Below, piece after piece: positions 52,549 through 61,752 of a stretch of DNA of 64,000 bases. A program made the translations under genes and the position numbers. This stretch comes from Alphaproteobacteria bacterium AO1-B (GTDB lineage Bacteria; Pseudomonadota; Alphaproteobacteria; Rhizobiales; Stappiaceae): contig MLAX01000002.1 in NCBI GenBank assembly GCA_001890945.1, positions 310,001 through 374,000 of the forward strand, written 5' to 3'. The first letter of the stretch is position 1, and the number at the start of each line of letters is the position of its first letter. The notes beneath the pieces are model-generated. The model ran no database searches, was not told the DNA's origin, and saw only the letters and a list, made by a program, of their open reading frames with translations.

Positions 52549-53454
52549 ATGAAAATTGCAATGCTGGCCCGGAACGCCAAACTCTATTCGCACCAACGTC
52601 TGAAAGAGGCCGCGGAAACGCGCGGACATGAGCTGGAAATCATCGACACCTTACGGTGTTACATGAACATCGCGTCGCGGCGGCCGGAAGTTTATTACAA
52701 CGGTGAGAAGTTGACTGGATTTGATGCCGTTATTCCGCGGATTGGAGCATCTGTAACCTTTTATGGCATGGCGGTCCTGCGGCAGTTTGAAATGATGGGC
52801 GTCTACCCGCTTAATGAAAGCGTCGCGATCGGACGCTCGCGTGACAAGCTGCGCTCCATGCAGTTGATGGCCCGTGATGGCATTGGGCTTCCAGTGACGA
52901 CTTTTGCCCATGATCCGAAACAGACAGAAGAAGTCTTGAGGCTTGCAGGCGGGGCTCCGATCGTTATCAAGCTTTTGGAAGGTACGCAGGGGATCGGTGT
53001 GGTTCTAGCGGATTCCGACCGGTCGGCGAAATCCGTTGTCGAGGCGTTTCGCGGTGCCGGCGTGAACATCATGCTGCAGGAATTCATCAAGGAAGCCGGT
53101 GGCACCGATATCCGGGCAATTGTGATTGGCGGCAAGGTGGTCGCTGCCATGAAGCGGACGGGGGCGGAAGGCGATTTCCGCTCCAACTTGCACCGCGGCG
53201 GATCTGCGCAGGTGGTCAAGTTGTCCAGTGAGGAGCGGGCAACGGCCGTTCGCGCGGCCAAAAGCCTTGGGCTGAACGTGTGCGGCGTCGATATGCTGCG
53301 GTCCAACCATGGGCCGGTGATCATGGAGGTCAATTCGTCTCCGGGCTTGGAAGGCGTTGAAAAAGCAACCGGGCTAGATATCGCTGGCAAGATCATCGAG
53401 TACATGGAAAAGCACGCGAAATCTGGCGCGACCAGAACGAAGGGCAGCGGTTGA
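52549..53454 (+). CDS. rimK: RimK-type ATP-grasp alpha-L-glutamate ligase
   Basis: 301 residues. ATP-grasp ligase that adds glutamates to ribosomal protein S6 (or other targets). Features: [99 protein letters not shown] and [13 protein letters not shown], matching E. coli RimK closely. It overlaps the deacylase start by one base (TGATG), indicating coupled translation. Confidence 0.95.
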   Translation: MKIAMLARNAKLYSHQRLKEAAETRGHELEIIDTLRCYMNIASRRPEVYYNGEKLTGFDAVIPRIGASVTFYGMAVLRQFEMMGVYPLNESVAIGRSRDKLRSMQLMARDGIGLPVTTFAHDPKQTEEVLRLAGGAPIVIKLLEGTQGIGVVLADSDRSAKSVVEAFRGAGVNIMLQEFIKEAGGTDIRAIVIGGKVVAAMKRTGAEGDFRSNLHRGGSAQVVKLSSEERATAVRAAKSLGLNVCGVDMLRSNHGPVIMEVNSSPGLEGVEKATGLDIAGKIIEYMEKHAKSGATRTKGSG

Positions 53455-54497
53455 TGGCACTGCGCGCGGTTTTCGAGATCGGGCAATACAAGGTTCCGGC
53501 AGGAACCCGGCAAACAGTCGATGTTCCCGTTAGCGTGCTCTCAGATCACACACCGGTCACGATGTCCGTGCACGTGGTCCACGGCAAACGCAGCGGACCA
53601 ACGATCTTTGTCAGCGGTGGTGTGCACGGCGATGAAGTCATCGGCGTTGAGATCATCCGGCGTTTGTTGAAGGCGCCAGGCCTTGCCGCGATGCGCGGCA
53701 CTTTGCTGGCGATCCCGATCGTGAACGCCTTCGGTTTTATCAACCACTCCAGATACCTGCCGGACAGGCGCGACCTGAACCGCATGTTTCCAGGTTCTGC
53801 AAGCGGGCCTTTGGCGTCGCGTCTGGCGCACCAGTTCATGAACGAGATCGTGCTGAGATCGGATCTCGGCATTGACCTGCACTCTGCTGCGATCCACCGG
53901 ATCAACTATCCTCAGGTACGGGTCTCTCCGGACAATGAGCAGACCATGGAGCTCGCCAAAATTTTTGGCTCTCCGATTATCATGCGTTCGCCCATCCGCG
54001 ACGGATCGCTGCGCCAAGCCGCTGCAGATGCCGGCAAAGATGTGCTTCTGTTCGAAGCGGGCGAGGGACTGCGCTTTGATGAGTTGTCCGTTCGCGCCGG
54101 TGTCGCCGGGGTGTTGCGCATCATGCGGCATTTCAAAATGCTGACCGCCAAGGGGATCTCCAAACCAAAATCGGGCCCATGGGTGTGCCGGTCCAGCAAG
54201 TGGCTGCGGGCGCCGATGGGCGGGTTGTTACGGATCTTTAAAGCCGATGGCGAATTGGTGCGTGAGGGTACCGTTTTGGGCGCGGTGTCCGATCCATTCG
54301 GCGAGCGGGAACAAGATATCATTGCGCCGTTTGACGGGGTGATTGTTGGCCGCGCTGTCATGCCGGTCGTCAACGAGGGCGATGCCGTGTTTCACCTCGG
54401 GCGTGTGATGTCCGTTCCTCGGGCGGAGGGCACTTTGGAAAATCTCAGCAACCAGCTCGAGGACGATCCGATGTTCGATGAAGACGAGATCATCTGA
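53454..54497 (+). CDS. Succinylglutamate desuccinylase/aspartoacylase (AstE/AspA) family protein
   Basis: 347 residues of the zinc carboxypeptidase-like deacylase family. Zinc ligands: VSGGVHGDEVIGVE (His, Glu) and LGIDLHSAAIHR (His), with the DRRDLNRMFPG substrate arginine region and LLFEAGEGLRFDE catalytic Glu. C-terminal half is a biotinyl-lipoyl-like beta barrel (about 245-330). Coupled to rimK by TGATG; the RimB-RimK-deacylase trio suggests removal of glutamate or N-acyl-glutamyl groups. Start at ATG 53454. Confidence 0.9.
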   Translation: MALRAVFEIGQYKVPAGTRQTVDVPVSVLSDHTPVTMSVHVVHGKRSGPTIFVSGGVHGDEVIGVEIIRRLLKAPGLAAMRGTLLAIPIVNAFGFINHSRYLPDRRDLNRMFPGSASGPLASRLAHQFMNEIVLRSDLGIDLHSAAIHRINYPQVRVSPDNEQTMELAKIFGSPIIMRSPIRDGSLRQAAADAGKDVLLFEAGEGLRFDELSVRAGVAGVLRIMRHFKMLTAKGISKPKSGPWVCRSSKWLRAPMGGLLRIFKADGELVREGTVLGAVSDPFGEREQDIIAPFDGVIVGRAVMPVVNEGDAVFHLGRVMSVPRAEGTLENLSNQLEDDPMFDEDEII

Positions 54498-54549
54498 TCG
54501 AGACGAACAGTCGTCGCTACGATCGGCAAAAAGCGCAACGCAAAACCGT

Positions 54550-55440
54550 TCAAGGATCTGACCTCTTCAAATACTCCACCACCGTCCCGAGCGGAGAATT
54601 TGGGTCCAGTTGATGCCGCGTTTTGATGGTGAGTTTCTTCGGCAGGGCGACTTTTTCTGGAAACGGAGCAACCAGGTTTCCAGTCTTTAGTTCCTGCCGC
54701 ACCAGTATGTCGTGTCCGATCAAGACGCCTGCGCCATTCTTGCACTCCTGCAGGGCCAAGGCATAAAGAGAAAACTCCGGGCCTGACTTTAGGAGCCGTT
54801 TGCCCTCCGAGATGTGTAAGAGCCAAGTCTCCCAGTCCGATTTCCAGGCGGTATCATATAGAAACGCCGTGCTCGCAAGATCATCCAGGGTGCGGAGTTT
54901 CAGCGCAGTCTCAGGCGAGCACACTGGATATATCGTGTCCGATCCAATCAAGATTTCATTGCTGCAGTGATCTGATGTGCTGCTAAAAAAGATCGCAAGA
55001 TCATAGGGTTCTCGTGCAAGGTTTGGCGGTTCTTCCATGGCCGTCAGGGAGAGGGAGAGGTCTGGTATTGTAGCCCTCAAACGCGGCAGGAGCGGCGAGA
55101 TCCATAGTTGCGAGATGCTCGGTGTGGCCGCGATCCGGATATCCAGCGGGTTGGCGGTTGCTCTAAGGGTTTGCACCGAAGACGCCATCGTGTCGAAGGC
55201 CGCTATGAAGCCGGGTAAGACGGTCGCGCCCAAAGGTGTCAATTGAACACCTTTGGCGTTGCGCTTGAACAGCTTTTTGCCTGTCCAGGTTTCGAGGCTT
55301 TTAATCTGCTGTGCGACCGCAGCCGGGGTAACGCATAGTTCGTCGGCGGCAGCTGAAAAACTGTTGAGGCGCGCCGCTGCTTCGAAGGCTTTCAAAGCGT
55401 TGAGCGGCGGCATCTTCGGTCGCGGAGGGGCAACTGCCAT
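54550..55440 (-). CDS. LysR-family transcriptional regulator (GcvA-like)
   Basis: 296 residues. HTH: PPLNALKAFEAAARLNSFSAAADELCVTPAAVAQQIKSLETWTGKKLFKR, with the GcvA-type PLNALRAFEAAAR start. LTPLGATVLPGF then the ligand domain IRIAATPSISQLWISPLLPRL. Divergent from the SHMT-like gene across 108 bp with repeated GCAAAT motifs, so it most likely controls that gene. Convergent with the deacylase gene. Confidence 0.93.
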   Translation of the reverse strand: MAVAPPRPKMPPLNALKAFEAAARLNSFSAAADELCVTPAAVAQQIKSLETWTGKKLFKRNAKGVQLTPLGATVLPGFIAAFDTMASSVQTLRATANPLDIRIAATPSISQLWISPLLPRLRATIPDLSLSLTAMEEPPNLAREPYDLAIFFSSTSDHCSNEILIGSDTIYPVCSPETALKLRTLDDLASTAFLYDTAWKSDWETWLLHISEGKRLLKSGPEFSLYALALQECKNGAGVLIGHDILVRQELKTGNLVAPFPEKVALPKKLTIKTRHQLDPNSPLGTVVEYLKRSDP

Positions 55441-55471
55441 AACAGATCCAATAAGACGTAGAAAATCTAGG

Positions 55472-55516
55472 GCAAATAATTAGCAAATCTCGTTTGCAGG
55501 TTCCACTCGCATTTGC
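55472..55516. promoter_or_regulatory. Repeated GCAAAT motifs, possible LysR sites
   Basis: GCAAAT at 55472 and 55483, the second forming a perfect GCAAA-5nt-TTTGC inverted repeat (55483-55497), and GCATTTGC at 55509-55516. Between the divergent LysR and SHMT-like genes; probably regulator half-sites. Confidence 0.5.
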
Positions 55517-55548
55517 TTTCGTTCCAATCAACAGCGCGGGAGAGCGAA

Positions 55549-56874
55549 ATGACTGCATTGGAAAGAAGAAACTGGGTGCCGGAGGCCTGTGAGGCTTATG
55601 TTCAGGAGCTGGCGGCCCGGACCGCCTCAAACAATCTGGAAAAGACGCAGGCGCGCATCGACGCGTTGATCGCACAGAATCTCCAGATCCATGACCGCGA
55701 CTGCTTCAATCTCAATCCGGCGACCAACGTTATGAACCCAAAGGCCGAAGCTGCGCTCGCCGCCGGGCTCGGGTCGCGGCCGTCGCTCGGGTATCCGGGC
55801 GACAAATACGAAATGGGCCTGGAAGCGATCGAGGAAATCGAGGTCATTTGCGCCGAACTCTGCGCGGAAGTGTTTCAGGCGACGTTCGCCGAAATACGGG
55901 TTGGCTCCGGCGCGTTGGCCAATCTCTATGCCTTCATGGCGACCTGCCGTCCCGGCGATACGATTATTGCGCCGCCCGCGTCCATCGGCGGTCACGTGAC
56001 CCACCACCAAGCTGGATGTGCCGGTCTCTATGGCCTTGATATTCACGAAGCGCCGGTGAGCGCGGATGGCTACACGGTCGATCTTGATGGGCTGAAGGAA
56101 CTGGCAGGCCGCGTCAAACCGAAATTGATCACCATTGGCGGCAGCCTCAATCTCTTTCCGCATCCGGTCCGGGAAATCCGTGAAATTGCAGACGGGAGCG
56201 GGGCCAAGGTTCTCTTCGATGCGGCGCACCAATGCGGGATCATTGCCGGCAGGGCCTGGCCGAACCCGCTCAAGGAAGGGGCTCACATGATGACGATGAG
56301 CACCTACAAGAGCCTCGGCGGACCGGCAGGTGGATTGCTGGTCAGCAATGAAGCGGATCTGGCAGAACGGCTGGATACGATTGCGTTTCCCGGCATGACG
56401 GCGAATTTTGATGCAGCCAAGTCGGCAGGGCTCGCGATAACCATGTTGGACTGGAAGGCCTATGGCGAAGCTTATGCGGCCGAGATGATCGCTCTGTCAC
56501 AACACCTTGCAAAGGAGCTGCAGGAAAATGGTGTGCCAGTCTTCGGCGGAGGAAAGGGTTTTACCCAGTCCCATCAGTTCGCAGTTGAGGCAGCCAGTTT
56601 CGGCGGCGGGCAAGCGGCTTCGAAAATACTGCGCCAAGCCGGTTTCCTTGCCTGTGGGATCGGTCTTCCGGTTGCACCGGTTGAGGGAGACATGAACGGT
56701 TTGCGCATTGGAACCCCAGAATTGGTGCGCAGAGGCGTGACTTTGAAAGACGCGCCGAAACTGGCTGGTCTTATCGCACGCGCCCTGACGACCAACGATC
56801 CAGCCTCTCTTGCCCATGAGGTATCGGCATACCGGGCTGAGTTCAACGATGTGCATTTCGTGCTTCAGTCATGA
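55549..56874 (+). CDS. Atypical serine hydroxymethyltransferase-fold PLP enzyme
   Basis: 441 residues of the SHMT-like fold-type I PLP family. SGALANLYAFMATCRPGDTIIAPPASIGGHVTHH, ITIGGSLNLFPHPVREIREIADGSGAKVLFDAAHQCGIIAG and the PLP-lysine loop STYKSLGGPAGG are visible. It departs from true GlyA: SLGYPGDKYEMGLEAIEEIE lacks the GGCE of the usual YYGGCE, and the lysine loop is not THKTLRGPRGG. It may be a 2-methylserine or other beta-hydroxy-amino acid lyase/transferase. ATG 55549 with GGGAG upstream. Followed by a MATE carrier 75 nt later. Confidence 0.85.
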   Translation: MTALERRNWVPEACEAYVQELAARTASNNLEKTQARIDALIAQNLQIHDRDCFNLNPATNVMNPKAEAALAAGLGSRPSLGYPGDKYEMGLEAIEEIEVICAELCAEVFQATFAEIRVGSGALANLYAFMATCRPGDTIIAPPASIGGHVTHHQAGCAGLYGLDIHEAPVSADGYTVDLDGLKELAGRVKPKLITIGGSLNLFPHPVREIREIADGSGAKVLFDAAHQCGIIAGRAWPNPLKEGAHMMTMSTYKSLGGPAGGLLVSNEADLAERLDTIAFPGMTANFDAAKSAGLAITMLDWKAYGEAYAAEMIALSQHLAKELQENGVPVFGGGKGFTQSHQFAVEAASFGGGQAASKILRQAGFLACGIGLPVAPVEGDMNGLRIGTPELVRRGVTLKDAPKLAGLIARALTTNDPASLAHEVSAYRAEFNDVHFVLQS

Positions 56875-56949
56875 TTTGCACGCAGGACCTTCCCGTGGCA
56901 TGACGCGCGCAGGGGCCACTGTCTGAGTCCCGGCAAACTGTCTGTGCTC

Positions 56950-58347
56950 ATGTCCCAAGCCAAATTCCTGACCGGCAATCTATTCCGTCATGTCACGGTA
57001 ATGTCGCTGACATCATCCGTTGGACTGATGGCCATCTTCGCCGTTGATTTCGTCGATATGATTTTCATCTCGATGCTGGGTAAGGATGAGTTGGCGGCGG
57101 CCGTTGGTTATGCGGGCGCGATCCTGTTCTTCACCACGTCCTTCAACATCGGGGTTGCGATTGCAGCCGGTGCGTTGGTGGCCCGGGCGCTCGGCGAGGG
57201 AGACAAGGAACATGCGCGCAGCAGGGCATCAGCAGCACTCGGCTGGGGCGTCCTCTTTTGCATTGTGTTTGCGACCCTGGTCTGGTTCGGGCTGGATTTT
57301 CTGGTCAGCCTGATTGGCGCGACCGGCGCGACCCACGGACTTGCCGTTGATTACCTGTCGATCATTGTTCCAACCTTGCCGTTTTTGCTGTTGGGAATGG
57401 CAGGGGGCGCCATTCTAAGGGCTCACGGGGATGCCCGGCGCGCGATGTCCTGCACGATCATCGCCGGGTTGGTCAACGCGGTTCTGGATCCTATTCTGAT
57501 CTTTGGCTTTGGTCTGGAGTTGACCGGTGCCGCCCTTGCAAGCGCAGCGTCCCGCATCGCGCTGGCCGTCTTCGCCATCTGGCCGATCTTTCAGTATTAC
57601 GGCGGTCTGAGCCTTCCGGGTAAATCCGCTTTCATGAAAGCGCTGCCGCCGATCGCGGCCATTGCCGTCCCTGCAATTCTCACCCAATTGGCGACCCCTG
57701 TCGGCCAGGCGTTTGTCACCCGCTCGATGGCCGAATTCGGCGAAGATGCGGTTGCCGGAATGGCTGTCGTTGCCCGGATGAGCCCGCTTGCCTTCGCCAC
57801 GATTTTTGCGCTTTCCGGTGCCGTGGGGCCGATCGTCGGGCAGAATTATGGCGCAGGGGCCTACACAAGGGTTCGCACCGTCTTGCGGGATGCGCTTTTG
57901 TTTACAGCCCTGGTGGTTGCGTTCGCCGCCCTGGTGCTTTTCCTTTTAAGAGAGCCGATCGCTGCCTTGTTTCAGGTGCAAGGCGTGGCATTGACGCTGA
58001 TCTATCTCTTCTGCGGTCCTTTGGCCCTGGCATTCTTCTTCAACGGAGCTCTTTTCGTCTCCAACGCATTCTTCAACAATCTGGGGCGCCCGTTCTATTC
58101 GACCTGGATGAACTGGGGCCGTCATACGCTTGGCACCATCCCGCTCGTCATGATTTGCGGAACGATCTGGGGGGCTCCCGGGGTGCTGATCGGTCAGGCC
58201 GCAGGCGGCGTGATTTTTGGCGTTGCGGCCATCTTCCTGGTGCGCTCGGTGATCCGGTCGGTCGAGACCGGGGACGGCAGACCCGCAGGGCCAAGCATCT
58301 TCCAGCGTCAAGCCCGCCAGGTCATTCTCTTTTTCAACCGCCGCTAA
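56950..58347 (+). CDS. MATE-family efflux transporter
   Basis: 465 residues, about 12 helices. MATE pattern: GLMAIFAVDFVDMIFISMLGKDELAAAVGYAGAI in the first helices, VGQNYGAGAYTRVRTVLRDAL between the halves, and AFFFNGALFVSNAFFNNLGRPFYSTW in the second half. Exports cationic drugs or metabolites using H+ or Na+. Directly follows the SHMT-like gene, so its substrate may be linked to that enzyme. The ATG at 56950 is assumed; GTG 56944 is an alternative and the ribosome-binding site is weak. Confidence 0.92.
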   Translation: MSQAKFLTGNLFRHVTVMSLTSSVGLMAIFAVDFVDMIFISMLGKDELAAAVGYAGAILFFTTSFNIGVAIAAGALVARALGEGDKEHARSRASAALGWGVLFCIVFATLVWFGLDFLVSLIGATGATHGLAVDYLSIIVPTLPFLLLGMAGGAILRAHGDARRAMSCTIIAGLVNAVLDPILIFGFGLELTGAALASAASRIALAVFAIWPIFQYYGGLSLPGKSAFMKALPPIAAIAVPAILTQLATPVGQAFVTRSMAEFGEDAVAGMAVVARMSPLAFATIFALSGAVGPIVGQNYGAGAYTRVRTVLRDALLFTALVVAFAALVLFLLREPIAALFQVQGVALTLIYLFCGPLALAFFFNGALFVSNAFFNNLGRPFYSTWMNWGRHTLGTIPLVMICGTIWGAPGVLIGQAAGGVIFGVAAIFLVRSVIRSVETGDGRPAGPSIFQRQARQVILFFNRR

Positions 58348-58364
58348 GCCACTACTTGTAGAGT

Positions 58365-58781
58365 TCAGAACTTGCTGGGTTTCACAGCGCTCCTTCGGGC
58401 ACTGATCCGGATGAGTTTTTGAAACTTCGGGCATTCTATGTGACGCGGTGCAGGGCAGTCGGCAACGTGCCGGATCATATCCCGCAAGGATGTCAGCCGG
58501 GTGATCTGATCATCGAGATCGTCCGCCTTTGTGCGCAGGACCGAGCGGGAGAGGGACGGGCGGCCGTCCGGTCCGAACATGCCCTTGATCTCCTCCAGCG
58601 AAAAACCGGCGGCTTTGCCGAGCCGGATGACGGCCAGCTGATCGAGCACCTCCGGTCCGAACAGCCGTTTCAGGCCACGCCTGCCGGCGGAATGGATCAG
58701 ACCCTTTTCCTCATAGTGGCGCAGCGCTGATGCGGCGACCCCGGACTGGCGCGCAACTTCCGAAATATCGAGTAATTTCAT
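58365..58781 (-). CDS. MerR-family transcriptional regulator
   Basis: 138 residues. Winged HTH DISEVARQSGVAASALRHYEEKGLIHSAGRRGLKRLFGPEVLDQLAVIRLGKAAGFSLEEIKGMFG, dimer helix DDLDDQITRLTSLRDMIRHVADC, and a tail with two cysteines eight apart (DCPAPRHIECPKF) that could bind metal or sense redox or electrophiles. It is not SoxR, which has four cluster cysteines. Divergent from an MFS gene across a 19-bp-spaced promoter that it most likely activates. Confidence 0.92.
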   Translation of the reverse strand: MKLLDISEVARQSGVAASALRHYEEKGLIHSAGRRGLKRLFGPEVLDQLAVIRLGKAAGFSLEEIKGMFGPDGRPSLSRSVLRTKADDLDDQITRLTSLRDMIRHVADCPAPRHIECPKFQKLIRISARRSAVKPSKF

Positions 58782-58784
58782 CTC

Positions 58785-58815
58785 TTGACCTTAAGTCGAC
58801 TTGAACTTGTAGGCT
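58785..58815 (+). promoter_or_regulatory. MerR-type promoter with 19-bp spacer and dyad
   Basis: TTGACC (58785-58790), 19-nt spacer, TAGGCT (58810-58815), ahead of the MFS gene. The spacer holds the dyad TTAAGTCGACTTGA, close to the SoxR-type core. The over-long spacer needs DNA untwisting by a MerR-family activator. Confidence 0.75.
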
Positions 58816-58851
58816 GCAGCCAACTCAGTCGTCATGCAAGAGGATTTTTCC

Positions 58852-60120
58852 ATGACTTATCCAAATGGCCGGCCGGAAACATCGCTTTGGCGCGATGTAA
58901 CTGCGTTGGCGCTGCTTCTGACTGCCTCGTTAAAAATCATGGCAAATGCCACGATCAGTCCTGCCTTGCCTGCGCTGGAAGCCAGTTTTTCAGGCGAGCC
59001 GGGCGCAGCTTATCTGGTCCGCTTTTTGGTCTCGGCGCCGTCCTTGACCGTGGTTCTTGTTGCACCGCTTGCCGGTCTTGCGATTGATAAGTTCGGGCGA
59101 AGCTGGCTGCTGATGGCCGGTGTTTTAGTGTTCGCACTGTCGGGCAGTGCCGGTGCCTATCTGAACGATCTGACTGCCATCCTTATAAGCCGTCTTCTGC
59201 TTGGGGTCGCCCTTGCTTTTACGATGACCGCGCAGGTCGCCCTTGCCGGGGATTTGTTTCAGGGCAACAGCCGCAGCGCCTTTATGGGAGGGCAGGTTGT
59301 TGCGATCAATTTCGGCGGGTTTTTGTTTATCGGTGGAGCCGGTCTGTTGGCCGGCGTGTCTCCGCGTTTGCCCTTTTTGATTTATGCGTTGCCTCTTCTG
59401 CTGCTGCCGTTGCTCTGGCCGGTTATGAAACAGGAGTATCGGAACTGGAAAACCGCACACGACGTGCCCACATCCTTAACCAGTGCGGGAACCAAAGTAT
59501 CAGCTGCGAAAGCCGGATCGTGGCTGGTTTACGCTTTCGGGCTTGCCGGTCTTTCAATGGTGACCGTTATGATCTTTTTTCTGATGCCCAGCCAATTGCC
59601 GTTTTATCTTGAAGCATCAGGATTTGACGGGGCGACCGGCACAGCGCTCGGGCTTGGTGCCTTGACCCTGTCGGGCGCTTTCACTGCGTTGGAGTTTGCA
59701 GCGATCCGCGTCCGTCTCGGTCTCCCAATCACGTTTTCGGCAGGTTTTCTCATCATGGGATGTGGGTTTGCCACGCTTGCGATGTATCCAGCTTGGGAGT
59801 TCATAATTCCGGGCTGCGCACTGATTGGCGTTGGCTATGCGTTCGTCCAGCCAGCCTTGTTTCTTGCCGCGCTCGACATTGCACCGGCCGCCCGGCGTGG
59901 AACGGTCTCCGGCATGATCACAACATCCATGTTCTTAGGGCAGATCGTGTCGCCATTTGTGTTTACTTCGGCACTCCAGTGTTATGGTTTTGCGGCGGTA
60001 TACGGCGCCTGCGGGGTAGCATTTGTTGTCTTCGCATCTTTGGCACTTGCAGTTAGATTTTTTAGACCAGCAAGAATGGATGTACCCTCAGAGCCTAGTT
60101 TGGAAAAACCAGCACTTTGA
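58852..60120 (+). CDS. MFS transporter
   Basis: 422 residues, about 12 helices: ANATISPALPALEASF in the first, LAGLAIDKFGRSWLLMAG after helix 2, and RLLLGVALAFTMTAQVALAGDLFQGNSRSAFMGGQ in the middle, like drug/multidrug carriers of the DHA1 type. ATG 58852 follows AAGAGGA; an earlier ATG at 58834 is less well placed. It is controlled by the divergent MerR protein (inferred). Its 3' end overlaps the convergent HlyD gene by 26 nt. Confidence 0.88.
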   Translation: MTYPNGRPETSLWRDVTALALLLTASLKIMANATISPALPALEASFSGEPGAAYLVRFLVSAPSLTVVLVAPLAGLAIDKFGRSWLLMAGVLVFALSGSAGAYLNDLTAILISRLLLGVALAFTMTAQVALAGDLFQGNSRSAFMGGQVVAINFGGFLFIGGAGLLAGVSPRLPFLIYALPLLLLPLLWPVMKQEYRNWKTAHDVPTSLTSAGTKVSAAKAGSWLVYAFGLAGLSMVTVMIFFLMPSQLPFYLEASGFDGATGTALGLGALTLSGAFTALEFAAIRVRLGLPITFSAGFLIMGCGFATLAMYPAWEFIIPGCALIGVGYAFVQPALFLAALDIAPAARRGTVSGMITTSMFLGQIVSPFVFTSALQCYGFAAVYGACGVAFVVFASLALAVRFFRPARMDVPSEPSLEKPAL

Positions 60121-61324
60121 CGGGCAACAGCAGGGACTGGATGCGGATGACGAGCGCATTTGCAATTCCCATCCCGTCCACGATCCGGAACAGGAAGGCA
60201 GAGAATCCGGAAATCTCACCAGACTTGATGGCCTTGTCGTGATTTGAATACGCAACGCCTATGCATCGGCTGCCGGGTGGGATGTAATCCGCATGACCTT
60301 CGAAAACTGGTTCCAGAACAGTCAGGATCGTGCCGGGACGCGCGCGATCCTGAATATCGATTAGCTGATCTGTGGGCCGGAGTTGACCGCCTGAGATCGC
60401 ATCCTGGATTTCGGTGACAGCCATCGGGATGACGGCAAGCGGTTTTGAGGCGCAAGTAATCTCAACGATCGTGCCGATGTGAAGGATCTGAGCTGAAATT
60501 TGGCCAAAGCCAGCCTGAAAGCGGCCGCGGCCCGATCCTTCAGGGACCAGAATACCGGCCGGACGCAGGATTGGATTAACGAGGTCACCCGGTTGGAGCT
60601 TGAATTGGCGGACAGTGCCGTTTGTCCCGGCAAAGACGGTCGACTTTTCGATCTCTGTTTCCGCCTGCGCAAGTGCCGCTTCGGCACTCGACTTTTGCGC
60701 CGGGAGAAGAACCCGAAGCCGGGTCTGGATCGCATCGCGCTGCGCCTTGATTGCTTCCTGCGACCCGGTTAGACCTTCGACCGACAGCCGCAGGCGCTCC
60801 AATTCCTGCTCGGTGACAACATTCTGGTTTCGCTGAGACAGCTCAAGGCGCCGCGTGAGATCATCCTGCGCCTGACGCAGCTGACTTTCAGAAGCAATGA
60901 TATTGCCTTCGGCCGCTGCGAGTTCCGCTTGTCCGACCAGAATTGCGGCTTCGACCTCGGCTATCCGGCGCCGCGCTGTCTCGGCTGCCGCTTGTTGCCG
61001 CTGCGTGTCGAGCCGGAAGATAGGGTCTCCGGCGCCGACAAACTGGTTGTCGGCAACATAGACTTCTTCGACCCGGCCGGGTCGGTCGCTGAGAATGGAA
61101 ACGGTCCTGAAGAGCGAGGTGACATTCGTCGTTGTGGGGTGAAAATAGAAAATCACCGTCAGCAGACTGATCGCAAGCACGGCACAGGACGTGATGCCCC
61201 ATCGCAGCTCATACCACACTGTGAACAGGTTGATTTCATGACCAAGCCGCTTGCCCTGCTTGTAGCGGCGATAAAGGTAATCCGGAAGGATCGTAATCAG
61301 GGCGCTGAAAAGCAGCTCAAGCAT
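60095..61324 (-). CDS. HlyD-family membrane-fusion protein
   Basis: 409 residues. One membrane helix (about 42-62), a lipoyl-like half (ILSDRPGRVEEVYVADNQFVGAGDPIFRLD), a long coiled-coil hairpin (about 118-235; many Ala/Glu/Arg heptads) and the second lipoyl half (TVFAGTNGTVRQFKLQPGDLVNP), then a barrel. Adaptor of type I secretion or tripartite efflux, but no inner-membrane pump or TolC gene adjoins. ATG overlaps the stop of the upstream small membrane gene by one base (TAATG). Confidence 0.9.
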   Translation of the reverse strand: MLELLFSALITILPDYLYRRYKQGKRLGHEINLFTVWYELRWGITSCAVLAISLLTVIFYFHPTTTNVTSLFRTVSILSDRPGRVEEVYVADNQFVGAGDPIFRLDTQRQQAAAETARRRIAEVEAAILVGQAELAAAEGNIIASESQLRQAQDDLTRRLELSQRNQNVVTEQELERLRLSVEGLTGSQEAIKAQRDAIQTRLRVLLPAQKSSAEAALAQAETEIEKSTVFAGTNGTVRQFKLQPGDLVNPILRPAGILVPEGSGRGRFQAGFGQISAQILHIGTIVEITCASKPLAVIPMAVTEIQDAISGGQLRPTDQLIDIQDRARPGTILTVLEPVFEGHADYIPPGSRCIGVAYSNHDKAIKSGEISGFSAFLFRIVDGMGIANALVIRIQSLLLPVKVLVFPN

Positions 61325-61677
61325 TACCGGATCCTTCGCTTGCCGGTCCGGCCAGAGCGGAGCGATTTGACCTTAACAGGTAAAACAATCTGCGAAATTG
61401 GAATGGCGGCGAGCAACAGGGCTGCAACCCAAAAGGCGTTGTTGAAGGTGATCAGGGACAACAGTCCGAGCAGCCCGACAATCTGGATCTGGGTCTTGCC
61501 CATGCCGGACGCCATCCGGTCCGGCCAGGCCTGAACTGTGAAATACAGCGCGCCGAACCCGACCAGCACCAGGACCATGAAGATACTGACCGCGATGAAC
61601 AGCGTGTCTGTCTGGCCCGGTGCCGTGATAAAAAACGGCAGCGGATCATGGCTAAGATTGCTCGTGATTGTGTCCAC
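61324..61677 (-). CDS. Small inner-membrane protein paired with HlyD
   Basis: 117 residues with helices at about 25-47 (TLFIAVSIFMVLVLVGFGALYF) and 63-98 (IQIVGLLGLLSLITF / FWVAALLLAAIPISQIVLPV) and a basic tail (KSLRSGRTGKRRIR). The layout recalls E. coli YiaW/YiaV or AaeX/AaeA, where a tiny membrane protein precedes an HlyD-like adaptor, though I see no firm sequence match. Translationally coupled to the adaptor gene. Confidence 0.75.
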   Translation of the reverse strand: MDTITSNLSHDPLPFFITAPGQTDTLFIAVSIFMVLVLVGFGALYFTVQAWPDRMASGMGKTQIQIVGLLGLLSLITFNNAFWVAALLLAAIPISQIVLPVKVKSLRSGRTGKRRIR

Positions 61678-61752
61678 AACATCCCCTTCAAAGCCGAGAC
61701 TTTCTTCTTAGTAGACAAAGTCAGGGCCTTGCGGGCAATACGTAATTTTGCG

